In this document: piece after piece, positions 1-7,828 of the stretch | Numbering within the stretch: position 1 is the first letter of the stretch | How the letters are laid out: every line of letters begins with the position of its first letter | Source: Phoronis ovalis | Lineage: Eukaryota > Phoronida > Phoronidae | Assembly: GCA_028565635.1 (NCBI GenBank) | Contig: JAOXYB010028156.1 | Location: 3,565-15,310, forward strand | DNA length: 11,746 nt | Direction: 5' to 3' | The notes under the pieces: model-generated | Seen by the model: the letters and a program-made list of their open reading frames with translations, nothing else | Database searches by the model: none | Told to the model about the DNA's origin: nothing | Made by a program: the position numbers and the translations under genes

Positions 1-10
1 TCTGTTTCAG

Positions 11-238
11 GACCATTTTTTCCATGTGATGAACTATTTGGCTGGTGGTCACTCCGTTGTGGTGTGTGGTTTGTGTTCTGTTTGGCTATCATTGGTAATG
101 GTACTGTTTTATTTGTACTGCTTACTAGCAGGACCAAAATGGATGTTCCAAGGTTCCTCATCTGTAATCTAGCAACGGCTGATTTCTTAATGGGAATTTA
201 CCTTGGCTTCTTAGCTATTGTGGATGCTACAACCTTAG
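11..238 (+). CDS. LGR2/rk-like: LGR exon: hinge end, TM1, intracellular loop 1, TM2
   Basis: A polypyrimidine acceptor (ctgtttcag, ending at base 10) precedes the exon, and gtaatt follows it as donor. The exon opens in phase 1 and closes in phase 1 (228 bases). It encodes the conserved hinge-to-TM1 link with PCDELFG, TM1 (about 58-129, with the IIGNGTVLF core containing the conserved Asn), the basic loop SRTKMDVPRF, and TM2 with NLATADF carrying the conserved Asp. It ends in VDATTLG, just before extracellular loop 1. Confidence 0.9.
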
Positions 239-3200
239 GTAATTAAGTACCATTGTGCTGTACAGTTTAACAGTTAGTACCTATACAGTTAATTTTGTTA
301 AAAAAAAAATTCAAATTGTAAGGTACATCATGTACAATCAAGGCTTTGATACCGTAATGCCACCTTCCTCAGTGCAAGTGACATCTGGTGGAGGTAGGGA
401 AAGTGACAGAGCATTTAAGGTAACTCAATCCCATAAGTCCCACACAATGAAAACCCTCTGAGCATGCGACTACCGATAAAGTTTTAGCAATAACATACAG
501 TTTGCAATTTACACCACATGTGATTTCCTCGTCTCCATTTTAGGTGATTTTCGTAAACATGCAGTGGAATGGCAGACTGGTGCTGGGTGCCTTATTGCAG
601 GATTTCTAGCCATTGTTTCTAGCCAGCTCTCTGTCTTTACACTCACAGTGATAACACTGGAAAGATTATATGCCATTATCAATGCCATGCATTTAGACAG
701 ACGATTATCACTTCGAACTGCAGGTAATAATGAATAAAATTTCTAGTATTAATTAGTTTATGAATCAATCATAAGAAATATGATTGGATTTCTTCACAAA
801 AAAGTTACAGCCATCCATATAAATTACGGTAATACACCCATTGTACGAAAACTTATAACACAATGCTTTTTATTCCCATCGCTCTTTTGCATGGACATAC
901 AGTCATAGGCTACGCGTCATCATTGTGTAATACATTGTGTCTGACAACAACAGCTTCAGTTTTTATCGATCAACTTCATATTTGATACAGGGTAAGTACA
1001 GGTCAGGCACAATGTTGACCCAGGGTACTTCTAATATGACCAACTGGCGGCCATGATTGTTTCCCACAGGGCATCTCAAAGACGAAGTGATGCTTGGGGA
1101 TGATTTTCACCTGGATCACTTCCTAGGTGGGTGATTAGCGGCCATGTTTGTTTACGAAATGGTATATTGCAAAAGCAGCTTCAGTTTTATCCGGTCAGGT
1201 TCACATTCAATACAAGACAAGTACAGATCGGGAACAATTTGACCAGGATTACTTCTAATGTGGCCATCTGGTGGCCATGTTTGTTTCCACGATGGCACAT
1301 CAAAGGGCATCTTTTCATGCAGATAAAGTGATGCTTAAACGACTCAAAGGTGGATTTATGAAGGCCACTGAAATGAAAAGTGGGTCAAATGCCGATTCGA
1401 ATCTTCAACATTTTTTGATATGCACAAAACTTTCTTTTTCTCATAATAACTGCTTCAGTTTTTATCTGATCAGGATAAACAGGTCAAAGTACAGGTCCGA
1501 TATAATTTTGATCTGGATCGCTTCCAAGATGGCTGAATGTATGTTCTCAAAAGTGTATGTTGCAATGACAACTTCAGTTTTTTCCCAACCAGCTTCATAT
1601 TTGGTATAGGTCAAGTAAAGATAAAGTACAATTTTGACCTGGCATTTCTTCTGATGTGGCCAATTGGTAGCCAAGTAATATGTTCCTGAAAAGGCATGTC
1701 ATGAGAAGTGGGACAAATCCGAATATTCAACATTTTCGTTGTGCGTAATACTACTTGCAAGCACTTTCAATTTTTATTCTATCACCTTTATACTAATAGC
1801 CAAACTACAGATCCGGAAATATTTTGACCTGGGTCACTTTCAAGATTGCTAATTGGCAGCCATATTTGATCTCGAGATGGTACATTTCAATTACAGCTTC
1901 AATCTTTATGTGACCAGCTTCATATTCTGTACAGGGCAAGTTAAGGTCAAAGTACAGATCAGGTAAAATTTTGACATGGATTTCTTCCAATATAGCTGAC
2001 TGGTGACCAAGTTTGTTCCTGAGAGGGTACTTCAAACTGCATCTTTTTACCCAAACATGAATTGATGTTACAATGATTTAAAGGTGAATTTATGATGGCC
2101 ATAGATGGGCGAGTTTAATAGGCTAGATGGTATTTAGAATGACCTTGAAAAGTGTTTTCCTTATGCAAGCTATCTTTGTCCATAACTTGAAAACTCTTAT
2201 AACAAGAGAGATTAGTTTTAAGTCACAAGGCAAATAGAGACCAAAATCACAGGTCAAGTTTGATTTTGATCAATTCTGGTGGCTACGTTTATAATCTGAG
2301 ATGTACACTGTCTGCCAAAGAAGATTTTTGTTTGAAAATCTCATTGTGTTTAACTTTTTTATACTTAATAAATTCTTTTTTTTTCTTGCAGGTGGCATTA
2401 TGGTTGGAGGTTGGCTATATGCTGTGACCACAGCAAGCTTGCCCATGCCACCATGCGGTATCAATGATTATAGAACAGTTGCAGTCTGCTTACCATTTGA
2501 TGTGAAAGATAAAAAATCATTAGGTAATACTGTAAACAATGAGCAAAATGATTTTGATCACTGTCTTTGTTCTACTTGTATGCTCTTATCATATCACGCA
2601 TGAGCACTTGATAGTTACAGGACTGATCACTCATAAAAGTCTGCAATCCATTTGGTTTAGTTTGCAATGTCTGGTCTGAAGTTAATACAACAACAACAAA
2701 TAATGATGTTTAAGTTAGTTCCTTGACTTATTCAATAACTTTTAGGAAAATTAAACCAATTCCTTATTTAAATGCGGATCTTGGATAAAGAAAAAAGAAA
2801 TAAACTGATCTCAGATATTAAACACCAAGAAGCTCATGGGCAACATACCTTGCTGGATACAATGACAGTTAAAAACAAACTTAATCTGCAGTGGAAGCAT
2901 CTCAATATATGAATATATTAGCCCCGGCTATGTTCTACAGGCTGATGATTCCCACAACCTGATTAGCTAACAGGGAATTCTAAAAAGTCATCATGACTGA
3001 AGCACCTCTTACGACAAAATAGTTTGCGACAAACTCGGACCAAGCAAATAATTTCACCCATGCTAAAATGAATCGAAATCAGGGCTAAATTAATTTATTA
3101 AGGGAAATACAAATTTTCATTACAAATAAAACATTGAAATTTAATCAAAACAGGACCCAGAGTCTTTATAACCAACAATCCAGTTTTAAACCCCCAGAAT

Positions 3201-5448
3201 TTTTTTTCATAAAATAATATAGAAGCAATCTAAACTTTTTCTATTGTGTAAGCAATTGATTTTTTGCAATAGGCAACGGGTAATTTTAAAATTTTGAATG
3301 CCAGCAATCCAAAAGAAAAAGTATACAATCCAAATTCAAGATTTTCACATGGGAACTGATCAAACTCTCAACCAAAAATAATTAGAGTTCAATAATTAGG
3401 GTCTCAAATAAGGGTCTCTAATTTATTCTTCACTGAATAAATAAACCAAAACTAACTTAATCATCATTCGCAAAAACTGTTTTACTTATGTGTAAAGCCC
3501 AGTTTCTAGCTGAGAAAACATTCTATAATTCCAAAGTCACATCTACAGTTAGATTTTTTCCAGTATCTGAATATTCATTTTTTCTGTCATACAAACATGT
3601 CCTTTCCCTTTATTACAAACATACTAACTCAGGTATAATAGCTTATTTTTTTATCTTTCAGCATATGTATGTTTCATCATGTTCGTGAATAGCACAGCTT
3701 TTATAATCATTCTGACATGTTACATGAAGATTTATTGCTCTATCCGTGGTTCTCCAGCTTGGAATTCTAATGACTCCCGAGTAGCTAAGCGAATGGCATT
3801 GTTAATCTTCACTGATTTCGCTTGTTGGGCTCCGATATCAATACTTTCAATCGCATCTGCATTTGGGACAAATTTAATCTCCTTGAATGAAGCTAAAGTT
3901 TTCACCATATTTGTTTTACCACTGAATTCATGTGCTAATCCATTTTTGTATGCTATATTTACTAAGCAATTCAAGAAAGATTGTTTAAATCTTTGTCGGC
4001 GACTGGAAGAGTTTGCCATTTCACATAAAACAAACATGAACATAGGATTAACCTCTTTTAGACAAAATTGCAATATTTATAAACGCCACAGTCGCAGTCA
4101 ATCATCGGGAACTGTTATGGGATTAAATGCTGCTGATACTCAAACAACCCTCCTGATGGCCTCAAGGAGACAAAGTATTCGGAACAAACATCATGATAGT
4201 CAGTCACAGAATGGGATATTAAAATCATCAGCAGGAATGAGGAAGAAAAGTATGCAGTCTTGCCAAGTAGCAAGTTTACCAAATCTTTATATGCCTCAAA
4301 ATCAAGAGGACCTAAATACAACTACACAATTGGGTGTCTTACAGCACGACTTACGCAAAGTAAATATACTTATATCTTCTCCAAAAATACCAGATCAAAA
4401 ATGTGAATACTGTGCCATGGAATCTCTAACAAAGAGTTGTCAGATATCTAACCAAACTTCACCACATGTAAACACTCAGTGTGCAGAAACATTGCTACAA
4501 AAAACTAGTGACAGGTTAAGTACTATCTGTTCATCTAATTCTCAATTATCCCAGTTTGATTCATCAACCATGATTGAAAAAAATTGTAATAATTCTGATC
4601 GTACAAAAACTTCTCCAAAAAAATTATCGGAGAATACACTGAAACCACCAGAATTTCCAGAATTTTTCGAGCTTGAAACGTTTTCAGGAGATCAAAAATG
4701 TACCACTTATTTAATAACTACACCTGAACATGACATACCTATAGATAAAGAAAACTATATGTTAATGACAGCTGAACAAGACAATGAACCTGGCACTTCA
4801 GAAATGAATGCAACTTTTAAATCTCAGATCGGACAAGATACATGTATGGCCCTTGGTGACAATGTCGTCAGTAGGTCACAGAACTGTGAAACTGTGAACT
4901 GTCAAAAAGAGACATATTCATCAGATGACAGTCTTTCAAATGAGTGTGAAAATTATTTAATGTATTATCCTGCAGAAGAGACAAGTGAGGATCTCATTCA
5001 AGATACCTATATGTTATCTACTCCAATAGAATGTCACTGTGCCAGAAATAAAGAACGTTTAAAACATGACATAACTGGCGAACTGTTAGAGCCAGAGAAC
5101 TTTTGCCAAAAAAGAAAAATTAACATGTTTACAAAACTGCCATCGGACCACTACAGAAAAAGAGCTATGAGTTATGGTAGTGAAAATTTAAAATCTTCAC
5201 GTCAAAACCACAAAAAAGAAAGCTGCATGAAACAAAGTTTCTCAATATACGGAAAATCTAGTCCCAATGTGTCGAGAATGACACTTCCTTCAAAAAAGGT
5301 TTCGGATTTAATTCAGAACAACTGTGTGAGTACAGCTAAATCATGCAGTACCCATGAAAATGAACCACGCAAGATGATCAGCAGAAAATGCAGTAGAAGC
5401 AGTGACTGTAGTCACACTGAGCAGGACTCTGGTTGTATAGGTATATAA
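11..5448 (+). CDS. LGR2/rk-like: Type B leucine-rich-repeat GPCR (bursicon receptor/rickets-like), 3' part
   Basis: This is the transmembrane and tail part of a class A GPCR of the LGR family, joined from 11-238, 544-723, 2392-2523 and 3662-5448 (about 774 residues in the window). Visible landmarks are the hinge end FPCDELFGWWSLR, the TM2 motif NLATADF, WQTGAGC with the TM3 disulfide cysteine, TLERL in the DRY position, VCLPF in extracellular loop 2, FTDFACWAP in TM6 and NSCANPFLY in TM7. Intracellular loop 3 (WNSNDSRVAKRMA) and the TM7 flank (SLNEAKVFTIFVLPLN) resemble what I recall of insect LGR2/rickets. In insects that receptor binds the cystine-knot heterodimer bursicon and signals through Gs and cAMP; the ligand here is inferred. 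The N-terminal signal peptide and LRRs lie upstream of the window. The tail is very long. A type A (LGR1-like) receptor is the main alternative; vertebrate LGR4/5/6 fit poorly. Confidence 0.92.
239..543 (+). other. LGR intron (phase 1)
   Basis: This is a GT-AG intron of 305 bases between the TM2 and TM3 exons. The donor is gtaatt and the acceptor cattttag. It holds a short poly(A) run near 301-309 and no other structure that I can see. An open frame runs inside it (255-461) but shows no resemblance to a known protein. Confidence 0.88.
544..723 (+). CDS. LGR2/rk-like: LGR exon: extracellular loop 1, TM3, intracellular loop 2
   Basis: The acceptor is cattttag (ending at 543) and the donor is gtaataa (from 724). 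The exon is 180 bases, phase 1 at both ends. It encodes DFRKHAVEWQTGAGC, where Cys at 588-590 should pair with the ECL2 cysteine, then TM3 ending VITLERL (660-668; the E-R-L triplet replaces D-R-Y as is usual in LGRs), then AMHLDRRLSLRTA. The last resembles the HLxxRLSLR stretch typical of LGR intracellular loop 2. Confidence 0.92.
950..2117 (+). repeat. Degenerate tandem repeat cluster, about seven copies
   Basis: Units begin with acagcttcagtttttatc or a close variant, followed by cttcatatttgatacaggtc, then aagtacaggtcaggtacaa, then ttttgacctggatcacttcc, then a tggccatgtttgtttcc-like end. Copies start near 950, 1102 (lacks the first half), 1175, 1449, 1568, 1757 and 1893. Short units are about 118-150 bases. 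Copies from 1175 and 1568 carry an extra block (gtgggtcaaatgccgattcg at 1381-1400 against gtgggacaaatccga near 1706), and those from 1175 and 1893 share a block ending near gtggatttatgaaggcc (1351-1367). Copies differ by substitutions and indels, so the array is old. I do not recognise the family. Confidence 0.85.
2245..2300 (+). repeat. Weak partial copy of the intronic repeat
   Basis: The stretch acaggtcaagtttgattttg, followed by gtggctacgttt, resembles the middle and end of the repeat unit described at 950-2117. It lacks the diagnostic cttcagttttta start. The match is short, so it may be a decayed copy or coincidence. Confidence 0.35.
2392..2523 (+). CDS. LGR2/rk-like: LGR exon: TM4 and first half of extracellular loop 2
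   Basis: A long T-rich tract and cttgcag (ending at 2391) form the acceptor; gtaata follows at 2524. The exon is 132 bases, phase 1 at both ends. It encodes GGIMVGGWLYAVTTASLP (TM4), then PPCGINDYRTVAVCLPFDV, where the VCLP cysteine is the partner for the TM3 cysteine. The exon joins to AYVCFIMFVNS of TM5 in the next exon without frame change. Confidence 0.9.
2524..3661 (+). other. LGR intron, AT-rich, no recognisable element (phase 1)
   Basis: This is a GT-AG intron of 1138 bases between the TM4 and TM5 exons, with donor gtaatac and acceptor atctttcag. It is strongly AT-rich and CpG-poor (nine CpG by hand count). I see only short A- and T-rich runs and scattered aatcca-type words near 3175-3330, with no gene, RNA or clear repeat. 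Confidence 0.85.
3662..5448 (+). CDS. LGR2/rk-like: LGR last exon: TM5-TM7 and long cytoplasmic tail
   Basis: The acceptor is atctttcag (ending at 3661); codon GCA is completed across the junction, and translation runs to TAA at 5446-5448. TM5 starts AYVCFIMFVNSTAF, loop 3 holds WNSNDSRVAKRMA, TM6 holds FTDFACWAP, and TM7 holds NSCANPFLY (around 3925-3951). Helix 8 (KQFKKDCLNLCRR) carries two cysteines at 3982-3984 and 3994-3996 that could be palmitoylated. About 485 hydrophilic Ser/Thr/Asn/Gln-rich residues follow (3991 onward) with no domain I recognise. They contain basic-serine kinase-like sites, four related tyrosine motifs (4705-5034), an acidic serine cluster SSDDSLSNE, and a hydrophobic C-terminus IGI. 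The unbroken frame argues that the tail is real coding sequence. Confidence 0.93.
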
Positions 5449-6328
5449 CAGACTATGTTGATCAGTGAGTGGCTCTGTTGTACAAGAAAGATGCATGGCG
5501 AATTCATTCTGTTTCATGTTATCACAGACAGCCGGCTATTGTGGATTCAAATAGAAACAAGCAGGCTGATAACCAAACATCAAAACTAGATATTTAGAGG
5601 AACAACACTAAACACATGGGTGGTGTGCTGTTTTTCATTTAAAAGATTGCAAGGCATACCAGATTTCTACACAAAGTAAAGAAAATATACCCGTTTTATT
5701 TCAACAACTGTTATGAGCATGTCACCTAGTGAAGATAGTATGGAAATAGAAAAAAAATAGGACTGGTATCTAAGAAACGTTATTATTAGTAGATACTGAC
5801 ACTGAGCCAGGGTGTTTTCTGTGAAAAGATACTAAAAAGCTTTATTAGCTTTGGAAATTTGTAGGTTGTAATTTTTCATGGAAAATTGTTTTTTTTTTAA
5901 CGAGAAATGTAAAAACTGGAAGAGATATGTCTAAACGAGAGAGTTAAAAATAAGCATGGTACTTAGGTTTTGCAAGTCACAAAATGATTATACCACTGCC
6001 AAACAAGCATTATGGCATCATTTACTTAGATTTGTTACTTTTTTAAGAAAAAGTTTATCACAAAAACAATTTATTGATAAGAAATTAATGTTGTGTACAT
6101 TAGCCATCTATATTTGTTATTGAATGTTAATTTAGTATAAGAAAAGCTTAATATTATGAGCAATATTAATGCAGCTTGACCCTGAACCAAATAACATCAG
6201 TGCCTTAACAGATTTTCTGACATCTATAAATTTTAAATAGTTGAGGTAGTTTACAATCATGTCTAAATGGCTTCAAAAATTTGTAAATATTTGTCTACAG
6301 CCTCAACATTTCATCACGTAATGTACTA

Positions 6329-6334
6329 AATAAA
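6329..6334 (+). terminator. Candidate poly(A) signal for LGR mRNA
   Basis: An AATAAA hexamer lies about 880 bases after the LGR stop codon. A G/T-rich stretch (tttttgggagggcggttta) follows from 6355, in the place of a downstream GU-rich element. This is the better of two canonical candidates; the cleavage site itself cannot be fixed. Confidence 0.45.
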
Positions 6335-6467
6335 TGCTATTCAATGGAAAAGCATTTTTGGGAGGGCGGTTTATGTCTCGATCGCATTTGAAAGGTACTG
6401 GATGAAGAAACTTCAAGGTATGATGATATATCAGAGATAATTTTATGAACAGTTCAGTCAGAGTCCA

Positions 6468-6473
6468 AATAAA
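6468..6473 (+). terminator. Alternative poly(A) signal for LGR mRNA
   Basis: A second AATAAA on the plus strand, about 140 bases after the first, is followed by moderately T/G-rich sequence (ttttgctt, ctttgtgta). It could serve as a distal site or be unused. Confidence 0.35.
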
Positions 6474-6666
6474 GCTTGGCCTAGAAGTTTTGCTTACATA
6501 ATAGCTTTGTGTAACTATTTAAAATTAGATTACTGTCAGTTATGAATTGTTATGTGTGATATTTCAAATTTTATAATCAAAGAATATATTTTTTGTAACT
6601 TTGTTGTACAATTTGATGTTTTGAATAATCTAGATTTTTCCCAGGATAATATAACAAACTGAAGTT

Positions 6667-6672
6667 TTTATT
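6667..6672 (-). terminator. Candidate poly(A) signal for METTL15 mRNA
   Basis: TTTATT on the plus strand reads AATAAA on the minus strand, about 760 bases downstream of the METTL15 stop codon. A closer but variant hexamer, ATTAAA, occurs at 7024-7019 on the minus strand. I cannot tell which, if either, is used. Confidence 0.25.
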
Positions 6673-6926
6673 TTCTCCACATTCATGTTAGAGCATCAAT
6701 AAGCTATTTTGCATGCATGAGGTTGAAGAAAAAATATTAATCAATTTGACCATTCACCACAGCTACATGTATGAACCAACTAGTAGAATGCATTGATTGG
6801 AGTCATGTGAAAAGTGCCGAATTGTAAGATTATTTCATGCCATCAAGTACATATGTGCAGTTACTAGGATGCCAGAGATATCTGCTACAGCACAGTTACA
6901 GTTTGAAGAATAACAAAACATGTCTT

Positions 6927-7132
6927 ATGAGGGGTGTAGCGGGGTTCTCCTTCAGGGTGCAATGCTCCCACTTAAGAATTGCAAATGCTCCTTGCTCCCA
7001 CTTAATAGTCTGTTTGCTTTTAATTTTAAGAGGCAAGTGAGAAAATAAAAAGGTCGCAGTCAAATGGATGCTCGTGCTCGGACTTACAGACCATAATGCT
7101 TGCTGCTCACGACTCCCCCCTACAGCTCTCAT
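6927..7132. mobile_element. Possible small fold-back/MITE-like element
   Basis: An 18-base arm at 6927-6944 (atgaggggtgtagcgggg) is repeated in inverted orientation at 7115-7132, with 15 of 18 matches, enclosing about 170 bases. The interior is more GC-rich than its surroundings and contains a 13-base direct repeat, tgctcccacttaa, at 6963-6975 and 6993-7005. I see no convincing target-site duplication and no coding capacity, so this is only suggestive of a non-autonomous transposon. Confidence 0.35.
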
Positions 7133-7434
7133 CATATCCAGAGCAAAAATAAGTGCTATTCTATATTACAGTAGAACTGACTGATTAAAATAAATATATT
7201 TAGCTCATAAACAAATTTTTCACAAATCAACTTAAATTGTATTGATTATAAAACTTCTCTTCACTAATTCAAGAGTTAGTACTATAAACTGTTCTGATAG
7301 ATAAATATCCGGCTTCATGTGTGAACTTGTCCAGTAAATTTGTGAAAAAGTTGCAAAGCATTTGATGTTACATGTACCTACCAAGGAGCTACACGAACAC
7401 ATCTCGGAAAAATACGATAACTTCAACATTAATT

Positions 7435-7828
7435 TTAAATCTTCAGTGCAGCTCTTAACTTGGCCGACCTGGATCTAGGATTTTCTCTAACAGCCGTCTC
7501 TTTTGGACTTGTTATTTTTTGTACAACATTCCACTTTTTAACTGTGACTTTCCTGACAGTATCTGCATGATGAAGCCGTCGGTAATCACCAATTGTTGCA
7601 TTGAATTTTCCATCCATATCAATACACTGAAAATGTCGCTTCACAATGCGATCTTCTAATGAGTGAAAAGTGATGACAACACAAACACCACCTAGTGACA
7701 AGTATTTATGCGCTATCTCCAGTCCATTGTAAAGTTCATTAAGTTCATTATTCACGAATATTCTTAGAGCTTGGAATGTCTTTGTTGCTACATGAGACTG
7801 CCTCATTAACTTATCCCTTCTATGGTCC
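7435..7828 (-). CDS. METTL15: METTL15 exon 5: C-terminal methyltransferase half and stop
   Basis: The acceptor ttatttag precedes G-GAC. The exon encodes [21 protein letters not shown], the family's most conserved stretch, then [18 protein letters not shown], a variable stretch, and [16 protein letters not shown] ending in TAA at 7437-7435. The C-terminus is full length for the family. Confidence 0.95.

Larger units (their letters stand above)
724..2391 (+). other. LGR intron filled largely by degenerate tandem repeats (phase 1)
   Basis: This GT-AG intron of 1668 bases has donor gtaataa and a T-rich acceptor ending cttgcag. From about 950 to 2117 it consists mostly of a diverged tandem repeat, described separately. 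The flanks (724-949 and 2118-2391) are AT-rich. The downstream flank contains one weak partial repeat match near 2250-2300. Confidence 0.88.
5449..7434. other. 3' UTRs and intergenic DNA between convergent genes
   Basis: This stretch separates the LGR stop codon from the METTL15 stop codon; the genes point at each other. It is AT-rich, and no open frame in it looks like a known protein. Its first 0.9-1.0 kb is probably LGR 3' UTR, judged from AATAAA signals at 6329 and 6468. The part adjacent to 7434 is probably METTL15 3' UTR. A possible inverted-repeat element lies at 6927-7132. Confidence 0.7.

Noticed and set aside
1390-1410. tRNA B-box-like word (attcgaatc) suggesting a SINE or tRNA
   Set aside because: It misses the first conserved G, has no matching A box or cloverleaf, and is not kept in the related repeat copy near 1710.
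950-2117. CRISPR-like array
   Set aside because: Units are 118-150 bases, diverged, without constant short repeats or unique spacers, and sit in an intron of an animal gene.
11-5448. Assignment to vertebrate-type LGR4/5/6 (R-spondin receptors)
   Set aside because: The TM6-TM7 sequences FTDFACWAP and NSCANPFLYAIF and loop 3 RVAKRMA match LGR type A/B rather than the LGR4-6 versions as I recall them.
7232-7429. Minus-strand open frame directly after METTL15
   Set aside because: It lies downstream of a normal family C-terminus, has no acceptor logic and no family resemblance; most likely 3' UTR.
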